A stretch of DNA of 7,197 nt from Pseudomonadota bacterium (GTDB taxonomy: Bacteria > Pseudomonadota > Gammaproteobacteria > Burkholderiales > Sulfuriferulaceae): positions 1 through 7,197 of the forward strand of contig JAJYPZ010000054.1 in assembly GCA_021794855.1 (NCBI GenBank). The letters run 5' to 3'. Both the position numbers and the translations under genes were made by a program. The notes beneath the pieces are model-generated. The model searched no databases. It was not told the origin of the DNA and was given only the letters and a program-made list of their open reading frames with translations. This document shows positions 1-6,981 of the stretch, piece after piece. The stretch's first letter is position 1; every line of letters starts with the position of its first letter.

Positions 1-490
1 CCAATACGGCGCCCAATATCCCGATGGTGGGCGAATATCCCCCGGCCGCTTCCCATATCTTCGCTGCCTGGCGCTGTTCCGCTTCGTAGGCGTTAATTTC
101 CGCATCGAGAATTTCGCGCAGTTTCACCAAATCGATGCCGTCGATAATCAGCCGCAAACCCTTAGAGGTAAATGTGTCGCGACTGGCTCGCATATACGGT
201 TCCAGACTTAACAAACCTTCGCGCCGTGCGCTCAGGCTCCACGCCAGAATATCCTGAATTGCTCCGCGCCGTTTATCCTGCGGCGGCCTGAATACCCAGC
301 GCAGCATCCGTACGCCGCGGAGGAAAACGGGGGTATGGGTTTGCAACAGCACCGCACCCAGCGTTCCCACCACCACGATCACAAAGGCAGCCGGCTGAAA
401 CAAGGAGCTCAGCCGACCGCCGTCCAGCATGTCGGCGGTGAGGATGCCGGCAAACGCCAGCACCAGACCGATCAGGCTGCTCCAGTCCAC
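1..490 (-). CDS. motC: Flagellar motor stator protein, MotA/MotC type (3' end beyond left edge)
   Basis: This is the MotA-family half of the torque-generating stator, an inner-membrane ion channel that pushes on the rotor protein FliG. 163 codons are visible, where the family is usually about 245-290 residues, so roughly the last third is outside the window. Two hydrophobic segments lie at residues 4-22 and 31-50. A long cytoplasmic loop follows with the charged stretch SARREGLLSLE (residues 87-97), the region that contacts FliG in studied MotA proteins. The third membrane segment begins at about 152 with SPTIGILGAVL, and its Pro154 matches the conserved channel proline of MotA. The wording is closer to my memory of Pseudomonas MotC than of E. 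coli MotA. The start is GTG at 490, preceded by GAGGGG (497-502) with 6 nt spacing. It overlaps the end of fliA by 19 bp, so it is probably co-translated with the sigma factor. A MotB/MotD partner is expected next. MotC rather than MotA or PomA is an inference. Confidence 0.9.
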   Translation of the reverse strand, partial: MDWSSLIGLVLAFAGILTADMLDGGRLSSLFQPAAFVIVVVGTLGAVLLQTHTPVFLRGVRMLRWVFRPPQDKRRGAIQDILAWSLSARREGLLSLEPYMRASRDTFTSKGLRLIIDGIDLVKLREILDAEINAYEAEQRQAAKIWEAAGGYSPTIGILGAVL

Positions 491-1203
491 GATAGTCCCC
501 TCAAATTGGCCCGGATCCGTGCTACCGCCTGGCTATGCAACTGACATACGCGCGATTCGGAAACACCCATGACGGCACCGATTTCCTTCAGATTCATTTC
601 CTGTTCGTAATACAGGCCCATCAGAATTTTTTCGCGCTCGGGCAGATCCTCTATCGCCTCGATCAGGGCGGATTTAAATCCATCCTCCAGCAAACCTGCC
701 AGCGGATCGCTGGAAATATCGGAACAATAACGATCCAGAAAATTATCGTGATCGTCATCGTTGTGATAATCTTCGTAATAGACCAATTGGTGGCCGCTGC
801 CTTCGGTGAGCATGTCCTGATATTCTTCCAGGGAAATTTTCAGCGCGCGGGCGATCTCTGCTTCTCCCGGCATACGTCCCAGACTTTGCTGCAACGCCGA
901 AATGGCGGTTTCGATTTTGCGCATATTCTGCCGCAGATTGCGCGGGAGCCAGTCGGTATTGCGCAATTCATCGAGCATACCACCGCGTATGCGCTGTACG
1001 GCATAGGTTTCGAACTGAGCGCCATGGCTATCTTCATAACGGTTTACGGCATCCAGCAAGCCTATCATGCCCGCCTGGATCAAATCGTCGACTTCCACGC
1101 TGGGAGGCAATTTCGCCTTGAGCTGGTACGCCAGCCGTTTAACCAGCGGCGCATGCTCTTCTAGTAATTGATTTTTATCAGATTTTCCATTTACCGTGTA
1201 CAT
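472..1203 (-). CDS. fliA: Flagellar sigma factor FliA (sigma-28)
   Basis: FliA directs RNA polymerase to late flagellar genes such as flagellin, chemotaxis and motor genes. In studied systems it is held inactive by FlgM until the hook is finished. The 243 residues match the usual length. Region 2 spans about 16-90, with DDLIQAGMIGLLDAVNRYE at 39-57 for core binding and the -10 recognition part FETYAVQRIRGGMLDELR at 64-81. Region 3 is at about 90-140. A very acidic, histidine-rich linker (143-154, YEDYHNDDDHDN) follows. Region 4 (178-235) carries the -35-binding helix-turn-helix (204-230, LKEIGAVMGVSESRVCQLH). The ATG at 1203 is the only sensible start because region 2 begins within 16 residues. 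No clear Shine-Dalgarno sequence precedes it, and a small ORF ends 2 nt upstream, so translational coupling is possible. It is separated from flhG by 192 bp and overlaps the downstream stator gene. Confidence 0.97.
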   Translation of the reverse strand: MYTVNGKSDKNQLLEEHAPLVKRLAYQLKAKLPPSVEVDDLIQAGMIGLLDAVNRYEDSHGAQFETYAVQRIRGGMLDELRNTDWLPRNLRQNMRKIETAISALQQSLGRMPGEAEIARALKISLEEYQDMLTEGSGHQLVYYEDYHNDDDHDNFLDRYCSDISSDPLAGLLEDGFKSALIEAIEDLPEREKILMGLYYEQEMNLKEIGAVMGVSESRVCQLHSQAVARIRANLRGLSWTGAA

Positions 1204-1205
1204 GT

Positions 1206-1385
1206 TTAAGATAAGGGCTCGCTAATAAATAACATGGACATACGCTGGGGTAGTTTTGAGTGCAGACCAAAACGCGCAGAATGCGCGGTTGTATCATTCG
1301 CTACAAACGGCTTGCAACACCGGTATGCGCCCAAAACCATCCCAGCCCGAAAGGTTGCCGCGTAACGTTTGTACAAGTTATTCAT
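1206..1385 (-). CDS. Candidate 59-residue small protein between flhG and fliA
   Basis: I do not recognise this ORF. It begins MNNLYKRYAATFRAGMVLGA and is basic, with a Cys-Cys pair at 23-24 and no obvious membrane span or known motif. The case for it is positional. An AAGGG ribosome-binding sequence formed by the end of flhG sits 7 nt before the ATG, the ORF starts 10 nt after the flhG stop, and its TAA ends 2 nt before the fliA ATG, which lacks a good ribosome binding site of its own. The case against is that its third-codon-position G+C (about half) is lower than in flhG, no family is recognised, and an open frame of this size can arise by chance in 190 bp. The same DNA might instead be an untranslated leader or hold a fliA promoter. 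Confidence 0.3.
   Translation of the reverse strand: MNNLYKRYAATFRAGMVLGAYRCCKPFVANDTTAHSARFGLHSKLPQRMSMLFISEPLS
1269..1287 (-). terminator. Small hairpin followed by four T, possible weak terminator or attenuator before fliA
   Basis: On the minus strand CGCGCA, loop TTC, TGCGCG forms a perfect 6-bp G+C-rich stem, followed at once by TTTTGG. The stem is short and the T run is only four, so it would be a weak intrinsic terminator at best. It lies between flhG and fliA and could reduce read-through into fliA. It also falls inside the candidate 59-codon ORF, so it may be a coincidence of coding sequence. Confidence 0.2.
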
Positions 1386-1395
1386 TAACGAACCC

Positions 1396-2178
1396 TTAGT
1401 CCAATTGTCCTGCAATTCGCCTGAACGCCACCGATGCCAGCGCCAGGGGAAATGCTTCAATTACCGAACGGCCGAGTCTTGCCGCACGGCTCAAATGATC
1501 ATCGGCAGGTATAGACCCCATAAAATGTAATGAAACCGCTAAATACCGGTTTGCCGTTTGCGCAAGATTAGCATAAACCAGCCGTCCTTGCGCCTCTTCG
1601 CACTGCGTCACCAGAATTCCGAACGAGCGACGCCCCAATACGGCGCTAAGACGCTTGATCAGACAATACGCGGACTTGATTGATTCGGCATCTGACGTCA
1701 GATGGATAACGATCGTTCCGTCATCCAGCGCGGTCACCGGCAGCCTGTCATCGCCGTCCAGTTCGCCGTCGACCAGCATGGTGCCGTATTGTTGCGCCAG
1801 TACCGAAAAAACCTTGGATAAGCGCTGGTTTTCCGTTGCATCGTCGCGTACGCGTGCCGCCCGTTCCCCGCTCATCGCTACCACGCTATAGCCTTGCGGC
1901 AAAGCCTGGATGACGTCGCTCAACGCGCATTGCTGCCGCGCCACTTCCAGCAGCCCTTTTTTGCGCTGCATTTTCAGATGCAGACCGACGCCATTGGTGC
2001 GGCGCGCATCGACCAGCACCGTATCGCTGCCCATTTGCATCAGCGTAGCGGTCAAATTGGTCAGCATGGCATTTTTTTCGCCCACGCTCTGCGTAGACAA
2101 TAAGGTGACTATGCGCGGCTTGGGCTTCGACAGCATGCGCCGCAAGCCCTCTGCCTGATCCAGACTGAAGTTAACCAA
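1396..2178 (-). CDS. flhG: FlhG/FleN, MinD/ParA-type flagellar number regulator with degenerate ATPase motifs
   Basis: FlhG proteins work with FlhF to limit the number and place of flagella, and in polar flagellates they also restrain the FleQ/FlrA activator. The N-terminal DQAEGLR (7-13) is the family motif that stimulates the FlhF GTPase. The C-terminal part (221-258, GSIPADDHLSRAARLGRSVI onward) follows the usual FlhG pattern, and the helix at 240-258 suits a membrane-targeting amphipathic helix. The ATPase core is worn. The usual SGKGGVGKT reads STQSVGEKN (28-36), the DAD motif reads DAR (57-59), and the Walker B aspartate survives as VDGE (Asp137). The start is TTG at 2178, inside the end of flhF (8-bp overlap), with GAGGTG just upstream. 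The next ATG (residue 15) would delete the DQA motif. At 260 residues it is close to family length. The identity is supported mainly by its place after flhF and by both termini. Confidence 0.88.
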   Translation of the reverse strand: MVNFSLDQAEGLRRMLSKPKPRIVTLLSTQSVGEKNAMLTNLTATLMQMGSDTVLVDARRTNGVGLHLKMQRKKGLLEVARQQCALSDVIQALPQGYSVVAMSGERAARVRDDATENQRLSKVFSVLAQQYGTMLVDGELDGDDRLPVTALDDGTIVIHLTSDAESIKSAYCLIKRLSAVLGRRSFGILVTQCEEAQGRLVYANLAQTANRYLAVSLHFMGSIPADDHLSRAARLGRSVIEAFPLALASVAFRRIAGQLD

Positions 2179-3469
2179 AATTCACCTCGCGCAAAGTATG
2201 GTCCTGGGATGCGCGGGCGGCGCCCGATACCACCAGCGCCAGCTCGTCGTCCTGAAACTGGAAGCCGGTCGTTTCGCGTTTCTGCCGGAACGCGCGGTCG
2301 ATCAGCAGTTCGCGGTTCATCAAATGCAGGTCTTCCGGAACCCGCTGACCGTTGGCGGCGTAATACAGGGTCAGCTTGTGGCGGATGATCACGTCGATCA
2401 CATTGCCCATGGTCGCCGCCTCGTCGAGCTTGGTGATGATGCATCCGGACAGCCCCGTCCCCTGATAGGCGCGCACCACTTCGGTCAAGGTCTCCCCGGT
2501 CGAGGTCGCGTTCAGGCACAACAGCCGTTTTACCGGCGTACCTGCGCCGGACAGCATTGCCACCTGTTCCGCTACCATTTGATCGCGCTGATTCATCCCG
2601 ACCGTATCGATGAGTACGGTATGTTTGTTTTTGAGTTCTTCCAGCGCGATCCTCAAATCGCTTTCGTCTTTCACCGAATGCACCATGACGCCGAGAATTT
2701 TACCGTAGATGCGGAGTTGTTCGTGGCCGCCGATACGATAGCCGTCGGTAGTGATCAAAGCCAGCTTGTTGGCGCCGTGACGCATGACGCAGCGCGCGGC
2801 CAATTTTGCCGTAGTCGTCGTTTTGCCGACGCCGGTCGGCCCCACCAGCGCAAAAACGCCGCCTTTTTCCAGAATCTCGTTTTCGTTGTCCTTGACGATC
2901 AGATTGCGCGCCAGCACGGTTTTTACCCAGGACACGCCTTCCTGCAGATTTTTTACCTCGGGCAAATTCTCGGTCAGATGCCGCGAAAGGCTGGGAGTAA
3001 ATCCGGCCGAGAGCAGTTCGCGCATGATGCCGGAACGATGCGGCTGCCGATTTTGCGTAGCGCCCCAGGCGATTTCGCTCAACTGCATTTCCAGCATACT
3101 GCGCATAGCGCGTATCTCCTGCATCACGCCGGCCAGTTCCGCAGCAGCTTGCGGCTCGACAGACGTCGCAGCAGCCTGCGTCGAACGCGCCGTCTGTAAA
3201 ACGTCGGCCAGATCGGCCGCCTGATTCCTCCGCCTGGGCGCCTTGGCCGGTTCGGACGGGACAAACCTCATCAAATCGGGCAGCGGCTCGGCTTCTTTTT
3301 CGGTTGCCGGACTGACGAGCGAGGCGATATCTTCGCTCGCCAGCGCCACGATTTCCACTCCGCCCGGAACGCTGCGATTGGATAAAATCACCGCGTCCGG
3401 CCCGAGTGCATCGCGCACTTGCCGTAACGCTTCGCGTGCACTGTTCGCTGTAAATTTTTGTACGTTCAT
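2171..3469 (-). CDS. flhF: Flagellar placement GTPase FlhF (SRP family)
   Basis: FlhF is the third SRP-type GTPase, beside Ffh and FtsY. It marks the site where a new flagellum is built, usually a cell pole, and recruits early basal-body proteins. The 432 residues show the expected order. A basic B domain begins MNVQKFTANSAREALRQVRD, followed by a variable Ala/Pro-rich linker (about 55-110). The N domain of helices is at about 110-195, and the G domain runs from about 203. G-domain motifs are the P-loop GPTGVGKTT (210-218), TTDGYRIGGHEQL (240-252), DTVGMNQRD (288-296), TKLDEA (346-351) and GQRVPEDLH (374-382), so GTP binding and hydrolysis look intact. The start ATG overlaps the flhA stop as ATGA, with a GGGGG ribosome-binding run just upstream. 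FlhG, its regulator, follows with an 8-bp overlap. Confidence 0.97.
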   Translation of the reverse strand: MNVQKFTANSAREALRQVRDALGPDAVILSNRSVPGGVEIVALASEDIASLVSPATEKEAEPLPDLMRFVPSEPAKAPRRRNQAADLADVLQTARSTQAAATSVEPQAAAELAGVMQEIRAMRSMLEMQLSEIAWGATQNRQPHRSGIMRELLSAGFTPSLSRHLTENLPEVKNLQEGVSWVKTVLARNLIVKDNENEILEKGGVFALVGPTGVGKTTTTAKLAARCVMRHGANKLALITTDGYRIGGHEQLRIYGKILGVMVHSVKDESDLRIALEELKNKHTVLIDTVGMNQRDQMVAEQVAMLSGAGTPVKRLLCLNATSTGETLTEVVRAYQGTGLSGCIITKLDEAATMGNVIDVIIRHKLTLYYAANGQRVPEDLHLMNRELLIDRAFRQKRETTGFQFQDDELALVVSGAARASQDHTLREVNFG

Positions 3470-5544
3470 ATCTGGCCCCCTACTAAATTAGTCACCCTGA
3501 TCGTCTTGGAATCAGGAATTTCAGAATGCGACAACACTTTTAATTGTGGAATTGCGCGATGTAAGAAACGCGCCAGCAACACGCGCAAGGAATGCGGTAC
3601 CAGCAATACGGGAGGCAATCCCATTTTCTCCTGCTGCCGCGTCGCCGCGTCGGCCTGAGTCGCCAGCGCGTCGGCCAGTCCCGGCTCCATCCCGGCGTGA
3701 TCCGGACCGCTCGCCTGTATTGCCTGCAGCAGCAAGCGCTCCAGTTTGTTGTCCAGCGCCATCACCGATAATTCTCCGGCACCCGGATAAATTTGCTGCA
3801 CGATGGCACGACCCAGCGCAATCCGTACCAGCGCCGTCAATTCATTGACATCCTGAATGCGCGGCGCATGTTCGGCCAGCGTTTCGATCACCGTGCGCAT
3901 ATCGCGGATATGCACGCCCTCGCTCAATAAATTCTGCAGGACTTTTTGCAAAGCCGACAGAGTCATGGTCTTGGGCACCAGGTCTTCGACCAGTTTGGGC
4001 GATTCGGTTGCCAGATGATCGAGCAATTGCTGCACTTCGAGCCGCCCCAGTAATTCCGCCGCATGTTCGGTAATCAGATGATTGAGATGGGTGGCAACCA
4101 CCGTCCCCGAATCGACCACCGTATAACCCATCGTCTGCGCCTGATCGCGCAAGCTGGCATCGATCCACACGGCGGGCAGGCCGAACGCGGGATCGGTGGT
4201 GCTGATGCCCGGCAAGGTGCCGCTGACCACACCCGGATTGATAGCGAGAAACTGGCCGAAATGCGCTTCGCCGCTGCCGACTTCCACGTCTTTCAAGGTA
4301 ATGCGGTAGCCCGAGGGCTTGAGCTCCAGGTTGTCGCGGATATGTACCGAGGGCGGAAGAAAGCCGATCTCCTGCGCGAATTTCTTGCGTATGCCCTTGA
4401 TTCTTTTCAGCAACTCGCCGCTTTGCGTTTTGTCTACCAAAGGGATGAGCCGATATCCCACTTCTAGTCCCAATGTGTCAACCGGAATAATATCGCGCCA
4501 ACTGGCTTCCTCTTCCGCGGGAGCAGCCGCCGCTGCCGGAGGCGGCGCGGCCGCAGCCAGTTTAGCTTTCTGCGTCAGCACGTACGCTCCGCCAGCCAGA
4601 ACGGCGGCGAGCATGCCGAACGCTGCATGCGGCATGCCCGGAATCACGCCCATCCCGCCTACAATTCCGGCCGCGATATACAAGACGCCAGGTTTTGCAA
4701 ATAGCTGGCTGAGCAATTGAGCGCCGATGTCCTGATCGCTGGCGACGCGCGACACCACGATACCCGCTGCAGTAGAAATGATCAGCGAAGGAATCTGCGC
4801 CACCAGACCGTCGCCGATAGCCAGCAGCGTATAATCCTTGATCGCGACATTGAAACTCAGGTCGTGCTGCGCCATGCCGACGATCAGACCGCCGACTATA
4901 TTGATGATCGTGACCATGATGCCGGCGACCGCGTCGCCGCGCACATATTTGCTCGCACCGTCCATCGCACCGTAAAACTCGGCTTCCTGCGCGACTTCGG
5001 TGCGCCGCAGCCGCGCTTCCTGTTCGCCGATCAGACCTGCATTCAAATCGGCGTCAATCGCCATCTGCTTGCCCGGCATTGCGTCGAGAGTGAACCGCGC
5101 GCCGACTTCTGCAATACGGCCGGCACCCTTGGTGACTACCATAAAATTGATGATCGTCAAGATGATAAACACCACGATACCGACAGCATAATTACCGCCG
5201 ATCAGAAAATGGCCGAACGCCTCGATCACCTTGCCCGCCGCATCGGGGCCGGTGTGGCCTTCGGTCAGCACGACCCGGGTAGAAGCGACGTTAAGCGACA
5301 GGCGCAGCATCGTGCTGACCAGCAGGACGGTAGGGAATGCAATGAAATCAAGCGGCTTAACGGTATACAGGCTGGTCAGCAGGACGATGATCGCGAGGGC
5401 GATATTGAAGCTGAAGAAAATATCGAGAATAAACGGCGGCAGAGGCAGCACCATCATCGACAACATGACGATGATGATAAACGGCGCGACTAAAAGGGCG
5501 CCATTCGGTACTGACAGCCACGCCGGCAATTTTAATCCGTTCAT
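3466..5544 (-). CDS. flhA: Flagellar export gate protein FlhA
   Basis: FlhA forms the nonameric export gate of the flagellar type III secretion system. Its membrane part uses the proton-motive force and its cytoplasmic ring docks chaperone-substrate complexes. The 692 residues are the normal family length. Hydrophobic segments fill residues about 17-325, including 17-55, 67-80, 112-137, 206-224, 238-266 and 287-324. The FHIPEP-family signature is at 143-166 (starts RIAEVGARFTLDAMPGKQ), along with the conserved RLSLNVASTR (81-90). An Ala/Pro-rich linker (329-346, AAAAPPPAAAAAPAEEE) leads to the soluble domain from about 348 to the end, with DIIPVDTLGLEVGYRLIPLV at its start. The ATG is preceded by GGAG with 7 nt spacing and overlaps the flhB stop as ATGA. 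Its own TGA overlaps the flhF start. Nothing suggests truncation or frameshift. Confidence 0.98.
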   Translation of the reverse strand: MNGLKLPAWLSVPNGALLVAPFIIIVMLSMMVLPLPPFILDIFFSFNIALAIIVLLTSLYTVKPLDFIAFPTVLLVSTMLRLSLNVASTRVVLTEGHTGPDAAGKVIEAFGHFLIGGNYAVGIVVFIILTIINFMVVTKGAGRIAEVGARFTLDAMPGKQMAIDADLNAGLIGEQEARLRRTEVAQEAEFYGAMDGASKYVRGDAVAGIMVTIINIVGGLIVGMAQHDLSFNVAIKDYTLLAIGDGLVAQIPSLIISTAAGIVVSRVASDQDIGAQLLSQLFAKPGVLYIAAGIVGGMGVIPGMPHAAFGMLAAVLAGGAYVLTQKAKLAAAAPPPAAAAAPAEEEASWRDIIPVDTLGLEVGYRLIPLVDKTQSGELLKRIKGIRKKFAQEIGFLPPSVHIRDNLELKPSGYRITLKDVEVGSGEAHFGQFLAINPGVVSGTLPGISTTDPAFGLPAVWIDASLRDQAQTMGYTVVDSGTVVATHLNHLITEHAAELLGRLEVQQLLDHLATESPKLVEDLVPKTMTLSALQKVLQNLLSEGVHIRDMRTVIETLAEHAPRIQDVNELTALVRIALGRAIVQQIYPGAGELSVMALDNKLERLLLQAIQASGPDHAGMEPGLADALATQADAATRQQEKMGLPPVLLVPHSLRVLLARFLHRAIPQLKVLSHSEIPDSKTIRVTNLVGGQI

Positions 5545-6713
5545 GCCAGATCTCCATTCAGGGTTTGCAGTACGGCGGCTTCATGCAGCGGATCGAGCTC
5601 GGGCGGTACAGCGATTTCATCGGGCGTAACTGGCGCAACGCCGCCTTGCGCGCGATAAATGCGCAATTGAAAGACGTACGCCAGCACTTCGGCGACGGCG
5701 GTATACAGCGCTTCGGGAATTTCGTGTTCGAGTTCTGCGTGCTGGTACAAAGCCCGCGCCAGCGGCGGCGCTTCCAGAATAGGGATGCTATGTTCCAGCG
5801 CCAGTTCACGGATTTTTGCGGCGACTTCGTCAGCGCCCTTGGCGACAACCATCGGCGCACGCATCGCCCCGTCCGCGTATTTGAGCGCGACCGCGTAATG
5901 CGTAGGATTGGTAACGACCACATCGGCGCCGGGAATTGCCGACATCATCCTGCGTTTCGCCATTTCGCGCTGCTGCGCCCGTATCTTGGCCTTGATCTGC
6001 GGATCGCCGTCCGATTCCTTGGCTTCCTGGCGCAATTCCTGCCGGGTCATCTTGAGCTTGTTCGAGTAATGCCATAATTGATAAGGCACATCCATCATGA
6101 CGATCAAGCCCAGCGCAGCCGTCATCGAGATATACGCAACCCACAGCAGATTCGCCATATGGCTGATACCGGAGTGCAAAGGTTCCAGACCCAGTCCCAG
6201 CACGGCTTCTTTCTGCTTCAGGATCACCAGCCACGCAACTACACCGACCAGTGTAGCTTTGGCGATCGCCTTGACCAGTTCCACGACCGATTGCATGGAA
6301 AATAGATTGCCGATACCGGTCAGAGGATTGATGCGGGAAAAATTCGGCGTCAGGGCTTTGGCGCTGAACAGCCAGCCGCCGATCAGCGCGGGAGAAAATA
6401 CCGCAACCAGAATCAAAACCCCCGCCACCGGCGCAAAAGCCAGCAGCAGATCGCGCAAATCGCGCTCCAGAAAGGAATAAAGCAAGGAAAAATCAAACGC
6501 GCGCGCCCGATCAAACGTCATGCCCGAAGTCAGATTCGTTTCAAGCTGGCGTATCAGACGGTCGCCCGAAATCCAGATCGCACTGCCCGCCGCCAGAAGA
6601 CCGGTAAAAGTAGCCAGCTCGCGCGAGCGCGGCACATCGCCTTCCTCGCGAGCTTTTTCCAGTCGCTGCAGCGACGCCTGTTCCGTTTTTTCAAGATCGC
6701 TATCTTCAGCCAT
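5541..6713 (-). CDS. flhB: Flagellar export switch protein FlhB
   Basis: FlhB sits next to FlhA in the export gate and switches secretion from rod/hook to filament substrates after self-cleavage. The 390 residues match the family. The N-terminus is EDSDLEKTEQASLQRLEKAREEGDVPRSREL, typical of FlhB (residues 3-33). Four hydrophobic segments follow at about 35-50, 88-118, 145-166 and 187-210. A charged linker follows (219-255), then the cytoplasmic domain with the autocleavage motif NPTH at 269-272, the same numbering as in Salmonella. The C-terminal domain (about 255-355) is intact, and a Pro-rich tail of about 30 residues ends the protein. The ATG at 6713 is preceded by GGGGTGA about 8 nt upstream, and an upstream ATG is closed at once by TAA. 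It is the first gene of the flhB-flhA-flhF-flhG unit and overlaps flhA by 4 bp. Confidence 0.98.
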   Translation of the reverse strand: MAEDSDLEKTEQASLQRLEKAREEGDVPRSRELATFTGLLAAGSAIWISGDRLIRQLETNLTSGMTFDRARAFDFSLLYSFLERDLRDLLLAFAPVAGVLILVAVFSPALIGGWLFSAKALTPNFSRINPLTGIGNLFSMQSVVELVKAIAKATLVGVVAWLVILKQKEAVLGLGLEPLHSGISHMANLLWVAYISMTAALGLIVMMDVPYQLWHYSNKLKMTRQELRQEAKESDGDPQIKAKIRAQQREMAKRRMMSAIPGADVVVTNPTHYAVALKYADGAMRAPMVVAKGADEVAAKIRELALEHSIPILEAPPLARALYQHAELEHEIPEALYTAVAEVLAYVFQLRIYRAQGGVAPVTPDEIAVPPELDPLHEAAVLQTLNGDLA

Positions 6714-6755
6714 CGCTCCGTCACCCCGTTAAACCATCTTACCCAAGACGGATTT

Positions 6756-6902
6756 ATGGTTTCAATTATCGGTGACGACGGGGCGAGACTATCGGCGGAA
6801 CAAAGCAATAAAAGCCTTGCTTTTCTAGATACGAGGAACGAATCTGTTCGAAAAGAGGAACCGGTTGCTATTAATCTTCTGAATGAAAACGACACGCACT
6901 AA
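6756..6902 (+). CDS. Doubtful 48-residue ORF divergent from flhB
   Basis: I do not recognise this ORF. The translation begins MVSIIGDDGARLSAEQSNKS and ends NLLNENDTH. It is hydrophilic and without Cys or Trp, and its composition resembles a soluble protein. It lies opposite the likely flhB promoter region. Only a poor ribosome-binding match (AGACGG, about 5 nt before the ATG) is present. No family can be named, and an open frame of 48 codons is easily reached by chance. It is recorded because it would be missed by length cut-offs and because it is the only coding-like signal on the plus strand here. Confidence 0.15.
   Translation: MVSIIGDDGARLSAEQSNKSLAFLDTRNESVRKEEPVAINLLNENDTH
6766..6796 (-). 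promoter_or_regulatory. Two CCGATA motifs resembling sigma-28 -10 elements upstream of flhB
   Basis: On the minus strand GCCGATAG (6789-6796) and ACCGATAA (6766-6773) each match the FliA -10 consensus GCCGATAA at 7 of 8 bases. They lie 23 bp apart, 53-83 nt before the flhB ATG. Neither has a proper TAAA -35 element at the usual 15-nt distance, so promoter function is uncertain. If real, FliA would feed back on the export-gate operon that lies upstream of its own gene. Confidence 0.22.
6802..6823. repeat. 7-bp inverted repeat AAAGCAA/TTGCTTT in flhB upstream region
   Basis: AAAGCAA (6802-6808) and TTGCTTT (6817-6823) are perfect inverted arms around an 8-nt spacer. The element sits just upstream of the GCCGATAG motif on the minus strand, a position that suits an operator. 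Neither side has the T run expected of a terminator in the direction of a known gene. Its A+T-rich context makes chance occurrence plausible. Confidence 0.3.
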
Positions 6903-6981
6903 TCATTAACTCTTGAACTGAAATCATCCTGGCAACACAAACATTGCTTCATATTCCCTATCAGCGCGACCAGATTAAACC

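Noticed and set aside
535..1164. 209-codon plus-strand open frame opposite fliA
   Set aside because: It is a shadow of fliA, whose sigma regions 2 and 4 are unmistakable. The plus-strand product matches nothing I recognise.
1289..1317. TTGCAA-N17-ATACAA as a sigma-70 promoter for fliA
   Set aside because: The -35 box matches at four of six positions, but the -10 box hardly matches TATAAT.
2198..3199. 333-codon plus-strand open frame opposite flhF
   Set aside because: It is antisense to a gene with every FlhF GTPase motif, has no recognisable domain, and its His/Gln/Arg-rich content is typical of a codon-bias shadow.
4520..4566. G+C-rich repetitive tract in flhA
   Set aside because: It encodes the Ala/Pro-rich linker between the membrane and cytoplasmic domains of FlhA. 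Variable low-complexity linkers are normal there.
4717..5493. 258-codon plus-strand open frame opposite flhA
   Set aside because: It is antisense to the membrane domain of FlhA. The very Asp/Arg/His-rich translation is what reversed hydrophobic codons give.
6554..6895. 113-codon minus-strand open frame covering the flhB start and its upstream region
   Set aside because: It runs in another frame through the conserved FlhB N-terminus and gives an Arg/Trp-rich product without domains.
6922..6953. Possible sigma-54 promoter from TGGCA and TTGC words near 6930-6947
   Set aside because: The spacing is wrong (9 nt between TGGCA and TTGC instead of 6, and no GG-N10-GC), and it points along the plus strand, away from flhB.
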